Source: Liolophura sinensis
Lineage: Eukaryota > Mollusca > Polyplacophora > Chitonida > Chitonidae
NCBI RefSeq assembly: GCF_032854445.1
Contig: NC_088300.1
Location: 5,890,001 to 5,954,000 of the forward strand
Reading direction: 5' to 3'
Length of the DNA: 64,000 bases
Shown here: piece after piece, positions 1 to 12,600 of the stretch
Layout: the number at the start of each line of letters is the position of its first letter
Position numbering within the stretch: the stretch's first letter is position 1
The notes under the pieces: model-generated
The model's database searches: none
Told to the model about the DNA's origin: nothing
The model's input: the letters and a program-made list of their open reading frames with translations, nothing else
Program-made: the position numbers and the translations under genes

Positions 1-739
1 CATGTCAATAGAAAGGTGAATGTGAGGCTAGCCCCAGGAATGGATCACTTATTTCATCATCTATCATTCGAGTCCGAGAAGATATTACCATTAGCTGCCT
101 GTACATTCGTGGATAGAATAGTACAACGAAAACACACGCATACATGATATCAGGCAAATCGGCAGGGGCATTACATGGCATGAGAAGTACGTAGTGCTTG
201 AGGCAGCGGAAACCTGGTGGTTATATAATACAGTCTGAGACCTTCCAGCACATACAATAAATAACAAATTAGTGCATAGCTCGGTGCATAACATTGGGGG
301 AAAACAGTTACAAACAGTAACAAGCATGCAATATGTGAAGTGAGCCCCGTGCGTAAGTTGCATAAAAACAAGAAAATACATTTAACACAATTAAGGCTGG
401 ATTTACAAATCACGATATATCCACGTGCCGGCCAGCGCATTCCGGTTAGGCATGAGTTAAATATTCGTCACACGTAACAGTACACATTTTGTGTATTCAC
501 CACTGAGCCTATGCATAGAACAGTGTCACATGAATGAACTGAACTGTGAATAGGGCATTGGTGTCTGTGAGCATAGGCTTATATACAGGGGGGTGCTGTA
601 TTAAGTTTGTGTGCATAAACACATCTGTTCAAAGATCATGTAGCAGAAATACTTTTACGGGTTGCACTGAAAAAATCACACATCACACTGTTTCACTTCC
701 CTATCGTTCACATATAACCTGCCGTTCACAAATCGAACT

Positions 740-1431
740 TTTTACCCCCATGGTAGCATTTATTCATGTAGGCCATTAAGAAGGTCTTGCTTATCCTGTC
801 TTCTTGAATAAGATCTTCCATGACAAACGCTGAGTCATTTAACAGCACTATACGTTCAGGTTTGTGCACAAACTTAAACAAGTAGGCCTATGTGGCGTGT
901 TCGGTCCGGTTTATGAGGGCCAACTCTGTGCTCATTCTGAATAAAGGATCGGGGTAGATTTAACTTTTCCGTGATAATGTTCTGAATAATGTCATTTACA
1001 TTTTCACCGCCTGTTTCCACGATGCCCCCGAAACGAATATTATGCGATCTACTGTAGCGCTCTTGATGTAAAATCCTATCGTTCAGTAGGCTGTTGTGTT
1101 GTTCCAGAAACGACACACGTTCATTAAGTTTTTTTTAGTCTCCAGCTGAATTTCTGCAACTTTCCCTTTTAATTTTGAAATTTCATTGTTAGCTATCTCC
1201 ATACTATCAATAATGTCAGTTTGTTTTCGCTCAAATGTGGTGAGCCGTGACTCAACTTCCATTTGCGTTTGTTCAAGTGTGTTTAGTGCTTTCTGAATAA
1301 CTCACCGAGTTCGTCATGAATTCCATAAACTTATCCAGTTTTGAGGACTCACCGCCAGTTTCACTGACAAATTCAGCATCATTACCGACATGTGGATTCT
1401 GTACTTTTCTTGTTGCAGCGGAGCGAGGCAT
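740..1431 (-). pseudogene. LINE (L1-like) ORF1 relic, frameshifted
   Basis: Reading the minus strand from the ATG at 1431 gives a start MPRSAATRKVQNPHVGND, then a coiled-coil stretch (LNTLEQTQMEVESRLTTFER), then the RNA-binding core with NIRFGGIVETGGENV and NEHRVGPHKPDR. This order (basic N-terminus, coiled coil, N-I-R-x-x-G-[IV]-x-E motif, then H-R-[VL]-G) is that of the ORF1 protein of L1-like non-LTR retrotransposons, the family called Transposase_22. The frame is broken at least three times: near 1300, at the A/T run near 1131, and near 886. After the last shift it runs on as FVMEDLIQEDRISKTFLMAY to about 740. I found no reverse transcriptase downstream, so this is a truncated, dead copy. 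Confidence is good for the family and lower for the exact ends. Confidence 0.7.
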
Positions 1432-1844
1432 TCGAAAATATTGAATACTTTAAACGCCTCGACGTCAAGAGTTGAAGGAAATGGAAAGATTTATTGAATA
1501 ATTAAAGTGATTCACTGGATATTTTCACTGAACTCAATTATTCATTAAATTATACTTGTATATTGACAGGGAGAAGGTTACAGTATATCGTAACGTTTGC
1601 ATTGAATATGCTGCTATATATACAATGAGACATGCCCAAACCATTGATTCACATGTAACAACATTTGTTTTCGTAATCATTTGGTTGTCGGAATGTAGAT
1701 GTATCAAGTGCACGTGTTCTGTCCGTAGAAAGCGAGAATTGAATACTGAAAGAAAGGTTTGTATCCTACCTTAGTTCGTAATATTAATTAATAAATAGTC
1801 CAGGACTCAGTGCAACTTTCGTTTACCTGTATGTATGGTATTAT

Positions 1845-2010
1845 TTTTTTATTTATTTGATTGGTGTTTTACGCCGTACTCAAGAATATTTCACTTATAC
1901 CACCCACGACCATACGCAGGTTGCTGGAAGACCTTCCCACGTGTGGCCGGAGAGGAAGCCAGCATAAGCTGGTCTAAAACTTTCAGCGACCGTATGGCCT
2001 CGGACCCCCA
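1845..2010 (-). repeat. SINE family A copy with internal deletion
   Basis: The copy starts with the family tail (GGTGTTTTACGCCGTACTCA), runs to 'CACTTATACC' near 1901, and jumps straight to 'CACCCACGACCATACGCAGG'. The segment present in other copies (GGCCAGCATTATGGTGGGAG onward, about 50 bp) is missing. It continues through 'GACCTTCCCACG' and 'GGAAGCCAGCAT' and decays before the tRNA-like head. Family orientation is minus because the tRNA-like promoter would lie to the right. Confidence 0.75.
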
Positions 2011-2118
2011 TTAATTTTCCATAAGCCACAATGTTAACGTCTAGCGCTGTAGCTCAGTCCCAAACATTCCGTGGCCAATAAGCTTTGGTGTATACCTGAC
2101 CAAGTCTGTGAGAAAGAT

Positions 2119-2616
2119 TTTTTTTTTTTTTTTTTTTTTTTTGATTGGTGTTTTACGCCGTACTCAAGAATATTTCACTTATACGACGGCGGCGAGCATT
2201 ATGGTGGGTGGAAACCTGTGAGAAAGAAGCCATAAAAATCTTGACATAGGTTAACCGTCAAAATCTGGACCTTTCCATGCCGGCAGCTGGGAGGCGCGCC
2301 TAGCAACGCCGAGGGGACGTCACTCGCAGCCTCATCACTACTTCACACCTTGTGTCCTCTCGCCCAGAATTTCAAACTTTCATCAATAAAGCTCATACCT
2401 CCTCAAAGTTTAGACAATTTCCAGCATTTTAATACCAAGCATGCACCTGTGCACCAAAAATGGACGCCTGGGAGCAAAAAAAAAAGACTTTATACCCTAA
2501 AATTCACAGAACTACAATCGTCCCTTTTGTAATGGGGGTCTGTGTCCGTATTGGTGAGAGGCTTCTGGGTCAGTACGCTGCGCTAGCGCGCTAACCGACA
2601 GAGCCACGGAGGCCCC
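2119..2616 (-). repeat. SINE family A copy split by unrelated sequence
   Basis: After a run of T at 2119-2142 comes the family tail and centre to about 2212 ('ATACGACGGCGGCGAGCATT'). The tRNA-like head is at about 2550-2616; on the minus strand it reads 'GGGGCCTCCGTGGCTCTGTC' and 'GGTTAGCGCGCTAGCGCAGC', with an A-box-like TGGCTCTGTCGG. The 2213-2549 interval between the two parts does not match the SINE. This is either one element with an insertion or two fragments lying side by side. Confidence 0.7.
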
Positions 2617-2751
2617 GTTATATGGTATTAAAGGTGATCGTCACAAGCACACCCACACATGCACACTGTGTTTGTTGTTCGTCCTCGCGTTGGGTCACTC
2701 TACCTTACAGCAAACACTGGGCTGTTAAAACAATAGATGACAATAGCTTAC

Positions 2752-2897
2752 CTGTCTGAAGGTTTGTCGGACACATCACGCGGATTTCCCCGAGAGGTAT
2801 CCGGCGAGCGGTCGATGGCAAAGTAACCAATGATGATGCCCAATCCAACACAGATGGCTGCCACTATCAACGTGACAAGAATGGTCGATTTGTCCAT
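2752..2897 (-). CDS. First coding exon of a type II single-pass membrane protein (possible glutamate carboxypeptidase II-like), 5' part only
   Basis: An ATG at 2897-2895 on the minus strand opens 48 codons plus two bases and ends at a good donor (AG|GTAAGC at 2751). The protein starts MDKSTILVTLIVAAICVGLG, followed by IIIGYFAIDR and a polar stretch (SPDTSRGNPRDVSDKPSD). A short lysine-bearing cytoplasmic end, one hydrophobic helix of about 20-24 residues and a polar stalk is the layout of a type II signal anchor. This plan is familiar from NAALADase / glutamate carboxypeptidase II-like M28 ectopeptidases and from neprilysin-type enzymes; no catalytic part is in the window, so the family name is a guess. 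A TATA-like run (CTATATATATTG near 3210-3225) lies upstream. No second exon was recognised between 2750 and 1, so the gene probably continues past the left edge. Confidence 0.6.
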
Positions 2898-3639
2898 GGT
2901 GCGAAGATAATTCAAATACGACGTATGTACCCGGGTTCTCTACACAAATTTCACAGTGTCGTTCAAACGGGTGACTGAAAACGTGTCTCCGTCGCTGATC
3001 ATTCAGCCGTGCATACGATTAACCTGTTTATGGCGAGGCAGTTCAAGTGTGTCAACACAGGAATACAGACACACAACCTACAGCGTACTGTGTGGAGTAT
3101 AAAATGTAGAGCTAGTATCAGATGTGGCGAGCTAGCCATTTACCCAAACCCGAGACTCTGCTGTGTTAGCCTACAGAAGTTGTGTCCCTAGACTGACAAA
3201 TATTACGTACACGTGCTATATATATTGTAGATTTGGGGTTCATTCAACTTACACAGCCGTATGTGTGTGAGTATCATGTTCTGACAGAAAAAAATATCCA
3301 TCCTCAAAATATCCATCCTTTCGCACATATTTATTTTTCCGGATCGCTTCCAATACTTTACACTTGTACTTAGTTTCCCTTGAAATACCGATACACGCTA
3401 TGTGAATTGTAAGCAGCGTGCGGAAGAGGTGGTGGGATCGTGCATAAAACGACTATCCGCATCAGTTATAGGCGGGACCCCTGAGGCAGCGAGGGACATG
3501 TTCTAAATACCTTTCCACTAATTAAAGTAAATACAAACAGATGTACGGAGCTTTTAACTTGAAAATACTGAAAATCTGTGTTCTAAGATGGAGATACGGG
3601 GAGCTAGAAGCATCCACACCCATAATGCATGTTTACTCA

Positions 3640-3945
3640 GTGAGTGAGTGAGTGAGTTAGTGCTTGGGGTTTAACGCCGTACTCAACAATTTTTCAGTCA
3701 TACGACGACGAAGGAATCCTTAGAGTGCATGTAATATGCCTCCTTGTTGCTGGACGGATTTCCACCGCTCTTTTATCTAGTGCCGCTTCACCGAGACGCC
3801 TTACCGATGGCAATTAAGGCGCCCCGCGCGACCCATTATACTGATAGGGGTCAACCAGTCGTTGCACTACCCCCTTCGTGCTGAACACCAAGTGAGGAAG
3901 TTACAGCTTCCTCTTTTAGTGTCTTAGGTGTGATTTTTACTCATT
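3640..3945 (-). repeat. SINE family B copy
   Basis: This begins with a (GAGT)n run and 'TTTAACGCCGTACTCAACAA', then 'CAGTCATACGACGACGAAGG', 'GATTTCCACCGCTCTTTTAT' and 'GGAAGTTACAGCTTCC', ending near 'TCTTAGGTGTGA'. The tRNA-like head seen in other copies is lost after about 3935. On the minus strand the element would read head to tail, with the tetranucleotide run as its 3' end. Confidence 0.75.
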
Positions 3946-4715
3946 GAGGGCCCTGGGGGAGAGCAGTTTCATTGTATGATCCATGTTGCACACATTACTT
4001 AATGTCTTCGCTTGAAGTTAGATAATTGCTTATAACCTATGAAAACTGCTACCATATAGTTGGAGAAATAAAATGTCGCTTAGAGCACGTTTACACTGAA
4101 GTTTTGTAACTATAACGCCTTCCCTAATTCGTCTAACTTCTGGGATATATGCTTTGCTCTTTTCAGCCAATAGCCATCTAGATGCAGTTGTTTTAGGAAT
4201 ACATATTGTCTCTTTTCTGACATTGTTCGTTTATTAAATGAACAAAACTACATATCTTTACTTTTCGGAACAAAAAACAACATAATCAAGGACAACGACA
4301 GACAACTGATAGAACTTGCACCAACATGTGAATGCATGCAGCATATTTCTACAGCAACTGACACGTCGGGTCAATCTGAACACACCAGAAATACGAACTG
4401 AACCAATAGATGGCTGCATGCATTATTGCTGAGATGGTGGTAAGCACTAATCATTAATTAATTCATTCATTTTTTCATCATTCGTCATACCATTTTTTTT
4501 TATTACTTTTCATCTCTTTTTCGGTTTGTTGTGTTAAACGTCTGCTTTACTTAACATGGCATTTATAAAGATGCACACTATGTTGAGTAGTTGTGGCTTT
4601 TTGTTGGGGGTGGGGGTGGGGAGTCGATTCTGCTCATTAGATTTGTTTTAATTATGCCTTCTCTCTAGCTTATTTGTTAGCCCAGTACTCCCTTGATAGC
4701 TCCTTATCTGTATTG

Positions 4716-5168
4716 TTTGCAGTTTGCTCTCCGTAACTTGTTGGTTCATCCTGTTCATTACAACCATTATAGTTTGTCTTCTGTAGCTTGTTGCTTCGTC
4801 CTATCCATTACTCCCAATATAGTTCGTCCTCTACAGCTTGTTGCTTCGTCCTGTCCATTACTAACATTATAGTTTGTCCTCTGTAGCTTGCTTGATCGCT
4901 TTCCTCGTTACCGTCATTATAGCTTGTCCTCTGTAGCTTGCTGGTTCGTCCTGTCCATTACAACCATTATAGTTTGTCCTCTGTATCTTGCTGGCTCGTC
5001 CTCCTCATTACCGTCATTATAGTTTATACTCTGTAGCTTGTTGGTTCGTCCTGTCCATTACTACCATTATAGTTTGTCCTCTGTAGCTTGTTGATTCGTC
5101 CTGTCCATTACTACCATTATAGTTTGTCCTCTGTAGCTTGTTGGTTCGTCTTGTCCATTACTAGCAAT
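4716..5168. repeat. 50-bp minisatellite, about 9 copies
   Basis: The unit is about 50 bp: 'CATTATAGTTTGTCCTCTGT' followed by 'AGCTTGTTGGTTCGTCCTGT' and 'CCATTACTAC'. Early copies (4716-4800) are diverged, later ones nearly identical. No open frame of note runs through it. It ends directly against a SINE family B head. Confidence 0.85.
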
Positions 5169-5334
5169 TATACTGATACGGGTCCACAAGTCGTTGCATT
5201 AGCTCCTTAATGCTGAACGCCAAGCGAGGAAGCTACAACTTCCTCTTTTAAGGTCTTAGGTGTGACCCGACCCAGGACTGACCATTGATCTGCCTCCACT
5301 CAAGCGGACGATCTACCGAGCCATCGGGGCCGGT
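5168..5334 (-). repeat. SINE family B, tRNA-head half
   Basis: This runs from 'TATACTGATACGGGTCCACA' to 'CGAGCCATCGGGGCCGG'. On the minus strand the right end is a tRNA-like head (CCGATGGCTCGGTAGATCG) followed by a B-box-like GGTCAGTCCTGGG. The tail half is missing because the 50-bp minisatellite begins where it should be. Confidence 0.7.
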
Positions 5335-6162
5335 TGAAAATAATGGATCAGACGCGCTTGAAACAAGAAAGTTAAAATTCAAAAATCACATTGAATATAG
5401 TTCTTGTACCAGCAAAATTAATTCCGCTACATTTATTATTAAATCAAGCTGATTCGCAAATACCGTCCTGTTTTTTCGTTCCTCAACAAGAATCCTAAGG
5501 ACGTGTGTTTGAGATTATTTGTAGCCAAATTTAGTACTGTATCCCTGTGGATCGCTGAAAAACACGCGCAGGACTATCCGAAGTCACAGTCTTATAGGGC
5601 CACGGATGAACTGGAATCGAACAGGAATACAGAGCAGTCGAGTCTCACCTTTTCAACCCATTCCCCTTCGGGAATATCAGTGGCAACTTTGGCCTTTATG
5701 TCCACTCGACTACTGATCAGGTCAGCACGAAACCATTAGAATTTATTGATTTGATACTAGTTTAAGGTCATAGAGGTGGAAACTAAAATGCCAGGAACAA
5801 ACTACTGACCCTTTGGCAAGTAACACACAGTTTCACCTGTAGTGCGAGCTCAAGATGTGTCATATTTGTGAACGACAAGTCCTTCCACCCCCAACCCCCT
5901 ATAAAGCGGCCCTATGAGCCGTAACGACCAATTGCCGCAAAGAACAGCCTGTTCTGAGATGGGAATGAACGACTACCTCTTGTGTCCTGGTGAATGGAAG
6001 ACCAGCGTTTTGGCCATACCCACATGATCGGCCCTAAACTAATATTAGGATCATGAGTAAATTGACGTGGACGCAATTTAAGTGAATTATAATTTTGAAA
6101 GAATGTTACACAGAGTAGAAAACAGTACATTAAACAAAAAATTATAGAGAGGTCGCATGACA

Positions 6163-6168
6163 TTTATT
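6163..6168 (-). terminator. Polyadenylation signal AATAAA of cyclin K
   Basis: The plus-strand TTTATT here reads AATAAA on the minus strand, about 470 bases past the cyclin K stop codon. No other canonical signal was seen between the stop and this site, so a 3' UTR of roughly 490 bases is expected. Confidence 0.5.
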
Positions 6169-6636
6169 TTAAACTTTCATTTGACATACAGACTGCATAA
6201 AACCACACAAAATATGGATACTACAAAGAAGATTCAGCTAGAATTACAGAGCATGATTAAAATATGATCTACATGTATGTGCATATCACACATACCAAAC
6301 ATCACTTAAATTTAACTGGAAAACAAACAAAACTAAAGCCCAAAAAAATAGAACTTAAAAAGTTTCCAATTTCATATTTTCATGAAAAGCTGTTATAAAC
6401 TCATATCTGGCCTTAACACACAATTGCTTTACAACACTAAATTTAAGGCCTAAAATAGTAAGAGAAAGAATTTAGTCCACTGTTAGCTAGCAAGTAACTG
6501 CATTTACTGTTTGCCAGCGCTTATTATGATACAAGCTGGTTTCATATTCCAGCATTCATTCCATATCAATACATAACAAGGCCTTTCACACCCGTATTCA
6601 CTCTGTGATATTTACAAAGACAGCTAGATGCTATGA

Positions 6637-9600
6637 TCATCTACCAGTTATCCGTACTGTGGCCAAGCAGGTGGACTTATTAGGTGTGGAGCTATCACTT
6701 TTCTTGGGCTTCTTGGGGTGAGGGCCTCTTGGAGGTCCACCTGGGTTGTTGTATTGGGGGAACTGTTGACCCCCTGGGGGAGGCTGGTATGTCTGGTGAT
6801 GAGGGTAGTTTGCTTGTCCATACTGCTGATTGTAGTTATATTGTTGTTGTTGTGGTTGTGCTGGTGGTGGTGGATGCTGATAGGACTGACTGCCTCCAGG
6901 AAAGGGTAACCTGGGATCATAGCCTGGGGCTTGTGGCTGGGTGGAGGTGGGTACAGGGGGAGGGTAGCTCCGAGGGGGAGGTGGGTAGTTAGGATAAGAT
7001 TGTGTGTGAGGGGGGTAGGGCTGCGCAGGAGGAGGGGGGTTGCTGGTGTAAGGTTGGGGCTGATAGCCTGGGGGTGGCTGGTACACCTGGTTGTAGTCAT
7101 GAGGTTGTTGGGGTGGTGGTTCTGTGTAATTCGGGTTTGATCCTTCCCCACCTGTGATCAGCGACTGGATGGACTGACTGCCCTCCTGTGACATAAATGA
7201 TGAGGAATACATCTGTGATGATACATAAGGATTGTACTGGGTGAAACCGTTATCTCCCCCTTGATACGCCTGGTGGCTACCAGGTGGCCCAGCTGGGTGG
7301 GTAGCAGGTGCTGTGGATGGGTGTGATGTGGGTACTGACTGGGTGGTGGCAGGTGGGGCTCCAGAGTATGTGCTGGGTGGGCCACTATATGGAGCAGATG
7401 GTGCATGGCTAGACTGGGGAGCCTCTACACGTCTCTTCGGTTCTCTTCTTCCCAAATCCTCCTTAGACGTACTACGTGAAGGTCCTCTCTCATTGTCAAG
7501 TTTTGGGGCTTTCCCACCACTGGAGTTCTCTACAAATGCAAAAGATCTGATCTGATTTGATCTGATTTGTGTTCTACTACATACTCGAAAATACTTCACT
7601 TACATGTACATGAATGTAGTTAGCATTATGGTGGGAGGAAACCAGGCACGGTCCAGGGCAAAACAAATGCAAAAGATTAATACAGTATACTTGAATGTAG
7701 CTGAATGCCAGACTCAACAAAAGCTTTACCAATTCACTGAATGGCAGTCAGCCCCAGAAAACTAGAGTGCTAAGAATGATCACTTTGATATTCACATAAA
7801 CCTATACAGAAAGATGCATTGGGATTTAAAAATACTTTAGATCACCCCACTCACATAAATACTGTTAAATTAACATGACCTTGGGTGTTCTGTTTGAGCA
7901 TTAACACAGTAGTATATGTACAAGTATGGGTCACTTACTGCCTTGTGAAGACGGCAGACTCTCATCCAGTGGGGAGCTCTGAAATAAGGAATCAATCTGG
8001 ATTATCTCAAGTATGTTTGTATAAATACAGAGGAAAAGAAACTAGAATTTGTCTTTTAACATGCTGTCTCAAAAACTTGTCAGATGACAGCGAAAGGAAG
8101 GAATGATTCTCATTGTCTCACCGGTGATGGTGGCACAGGGAAGATCAAAGTGGCACAGGGAAGAACAAAGTGGCACAGGGAAGATCAAAGTGGCACAGGG
8201 AAGATCAAAGTGGCACAGGGAAGATCAAAGTGGCACAGGGAAGATCAAAGAATTATTATAATCTGGATGTCCCAAATACCCCCCTTACATCAACCAACAT
8301 TTCCCAAAATAAATTTGTGGTGTGCATTGATTGCACTACTAGTACATCCAGTTTGAATGGAGAAATTTGGCAATCAGAAGAGTTGCCAGTGTACATGAAA
8401 ATCCATTACTGCACCAAGTACAGTTCACTGTACAGTTACACTGATCTATAAATGTCTTATTTTATTAAGGCAGGTCACAGGATTACACTTTTAGATGAAC
8501 AGACATAAACATCTGACCAACTGCCAAACAACAAACCTACAGAGCCTTCTAAATATTCTGAGGAACAGAGATGATAGTCTATCCCATAAGTTTTACCCCA
8601 ATTATGTGAAAACTACACCTGACCGTAGTGGAACACGACAGATGGCAGCTACTTACATTACGGGTTCTCTTGGCAGAGGGCTGAGGCCTCTGTGAGGGTG
8701 TCATGGGGGGAGACTCCTCCCTCTTCTGGGATTTGGAGGAGTACAGGTCCAATACTTGATGGCAGATATCTGAGGGTGAGTGAACGGAACAGTGGTTGTA
8801 AAGAGCTCACTTGTTCTTGAGTCAACTCCATACAGATAGTTACATGTGGAATAATGTGGCAGTGTGTCTGACGGCTGCAAGAAAACACTGTTAAATGACT
8901 GAGAGCATTTCAGCATGTGTACATACTAACTGGAAATATTATGTTATTGCAGTGAAATACTTGGCCCACTTAAATTCCATACTGGCTAGGCAAGGCTGAC
9001 AAAGCGTCCTCTACTGTTACATGTATTGTATGAGTTTTCTACTGTTACATGTATTGTATGAGTTTTTTGTTGTTACATGTATTGTATGAGTTTTTTGTTG
9101 TTACATGTATTGTATGAGTTTTTTGCTGTTACATGTATTGTATGAGTTTTTTGCTGTTACATGTATATGTAGCTGTAGTTGAAGCCTTCTGCAGAATTTG
9201 CCCAAAGAATATTTTTATCACAGAATTAAGAAACTTCACAAACAGGTGCGAACTTTTATAGCATCAGTATACATTGTACCTACAAATGTGTATCATTCAA
9301 GGCTTCAGTATCCACTTTTGTCACCGCTACAATTAGACTTCCACTGACTTCCTCAGGGCAAGAAGGAAACACAGAAAAACTTTTGCTGAAAACTGCTGTT
9401 GTGACAGAAGGAAACCCTCTTCTTACTATTTAAAAGTCCTCTCTGCTGGTAATTAACAATGTGTCTTGAGTGAACTAATTGCATACATTCTTTTAAAAGT
9501 GCATAAATTAGTGAAGTAAGGTCTTTTTCATGTTCACCTGACAATACTATCTACATTTAATGCTCTCTATATTTCAGGTACTGCTGTGAGCTTATAATAA

Positions 9601-12600
9601 CTGTTCCTCACATACAGAAGGCCTAAAGTCACGGCAGCCTTTCAATAAAGTTCTTACCCTCAATAAGTTCCTGTGATAGATCCTCCACTAAGCCTTCCCA
9701 CCATTTAAGTTTGGAGCCCTGGGGTTTACCCACCCAGTCCTGGATATCCAGCTTGGAGAGCCGTGTGGCCAGGTAGAGCATGGCTACAGATATAATGTCT
9801 GGCTCCCACTGCAGGCTTAGCATAGTGCACATGCTACAATCAGACAAATATACATCTCAAGTACTCTGGTATGGGTAATCTATAACATGGACATACGATA
9901 TCAAAACAGAAATACATGAATGAATATAAATAATTTTGTAGTTTGAAATAAGATAATTATTTTAACATTTTAAGTTGATGCCACTTAACTGAAAACTGAT
10001 GAAAATCACCCACCACCATTTACAGCCCATGTTATGGAAAAGCCTTTATACACGCAGGCAACTATGTGTACATGTGTTCTTACACACTGAACAGTGACAA
10101 AGGGCCACTAGCACAAAGAGATCACAGGCGTTAACTTGACTGTAAATCACTAAGATTATGTTGGTAGCCCTAAAATAAAATTGACACTCGTAGTGTTAAA
10201 ATACAATCGAAAGGGCTGTAAGCTATGATAGTCGTAGTTTACAATGAAAAATTACAATCTGCTTGACACTGTTGAATAGACTTAGAATGGTACACCACTT
10301 TTATGTACAGGTCATGGTTGGCTTAAGATGGCTATTGTAACTCTGAAAAGTTACTATCACCTTATAACACCCCTTCGCATAATTAGTCAAACTCATTTTT
10401 ACTACCCATTGTAACGTCAATGCAGGGTTTACAATTGATTGTAACGATATTTTTGTGCAAGTGGGCCCTTGGAAATAAATGTAACACAAAGACTTCATAA
10501 CCTTTATAGTATACAGAACAGTTTCTCTGTTCAAAGCAACCAGCATTCTCAACATACTGTGAAAAAAGATAATGTGAATTAATTTTCATTATCAAGAAAT
10601 GAGTCAAAATGATTTCCTTCCAATGTTGAAAATTACAATGTACATAAACTAAATAAGTGTTTTTAGTACATGTGTGAACACTGCTCACCTGTCATTAATG
10701 AATGTCCATGCCATTTGTACCACCTTCTGAATCTTCTGCTTGTCACCTAATGTACAAAATACGATTTATACAGCACATTGTTTTTTATATATTTCCAGTA
10801 AGTTTACACTGAAAACTAGATTACTTCCCTAATATGATGACAATCCTGTTCATTGTTAGAGAAAGAGCCAGGGAAATACACAGACTAGGATATTTCAGTA
10901 TGCAACCAAATGTCAGAGACTAACAGTGTTGAGTAAAGCCATGAGCAACTTAACGACTGTCAATACATTTTACAAGTGAATATAATAGAGGCATGTACAT
11001 CTTTAACACCTGTACTGTATACATGTATTTCCATGACAACACACTCTTACTGCAAATGCCACCAAAGCATATTGCTATTCATTGAGAGTGATTCCTCTTA
11101 CACAAGAACAAATTTGCAAACGCTTGGACGTCCTGGGGGAAAACAGTTGATGCCATCTTGCATCCAGGTCCCTTGTTACGTAAACAGAGTAGTCAGAGCT
11201 AATACCTCATGTTAGTTTATAGCATCATTTTTTTCTTCTAGAACATGATGCCAGTATTGGTACAACACAAGATGAACTGACCTTTGAGCTGCTTGGCATA
11301 GTGTAGCAATCTTGTGTAGGGATGTTGGACCTGAAGGTCAAACTTTATTGTTTGGAGAAGGATCCGCTCCAAGGTCATAACCTCCTCCTGCCAAACAAGG
11401 AATACGTTCTTATGGTAAGAAACGGGACCTATCTCAGTTATGTTATCTTTTTATCAGGTAGTGTGGTACTACAAGTTCAGTTTTCCTTCCTATCATTTTT
11501 GAAAAACTGTGTCCATGTCCTGAGCTTCTGTGGGTTGGAATGACTTCGCTGTTTGATACTGATTGGCTGACGGATACAAACCACATGGTGATAATGGCAT
11601 GGAAGTATAGTGGGTTACTTTTGGAAATCATATCCAAACCCATGACGCTACCCACAACAGTTGTACAGTGGCATTTCTGAAACCACCTCTTTAAAAACAT
11701 GGAACAAAGTCATAGTAACAGTACCTCTGAGTTTTATATTCTATGACAGCAAACATTAAGGAATTTAGAGCCATCTGACTTTTGAAAATTGCTACAGCAC
11801 ACTTGACATCAAATTCCACGATATTTCAGGACAAAACCATTAAAATTTTAAATTCACTGATATTCCAGTGTCTGGACGAGGCAGTTGCATTTTCGCTGAA
11901 TTCCAGATTTTCCCTGATCAGTGCGAATCCTGTGAACCAAACAAGTGAGGTGGGAGCAAGACTCAAACACATCACTTGATTAGTCCAGGTCTTGTCATGT
12001 ACACGTTCCAAAAAGGTCTCATTAGGCCATCTTGATAAGCGAGGCCTCAGAAAATCAACATTCATAGTTGGTACATGTACACTGTATGTATAAATAATTG
12101 CTTGCTATTTGGTGGATTCCAGCTTGGGAAATGAGTTTGGGTGTGATGTGAGAAAGCGTGGATACAGGTGATGAACTGAGAAGATCTGAATACAGGTGAT
12201 GAACTGAGAAAGTGTGGATACAGGTGCTGAACTGAAAAAGTGTGGATACAGGTGATGAACTGAGAAGTGTGAATACAGGTGATGAACTGAGAAAGTGTGG
12301 ATACAGGTGCTGAACTGAAAAAGTGTGGATACAGGTGATGAACTGAGAAAGTGTGGATACAGGTGATGAACTGAAAAAGTGTGGATACAGGAGCTGAACT
12401 GAGAAAGTGTGGATACAGGTGCTGAACTGAGAAAGTGTGGATACAGGTGATGAACTGAAAAAGTGTGGATACAGGAGCTGAACTGAGAAAGTGTGGATAC
12501 AGGTGCTGAACTGAGAAAGTGTGGATACAGGTGCTGAACTGAGAAACTGTGAATACAGGTGCTGAACTGAGAAGTGTGGATACAGGTGCTGAACTGAGAA

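Noticed and set aside
6648-7555. Several open frames on both strands in the cyclin K last exon
   Set aside because: The Pro/Gln-rich, repeat-like composition of the tail leaves other frames open. Only the frame ending at 6637 continues the upstream exons.
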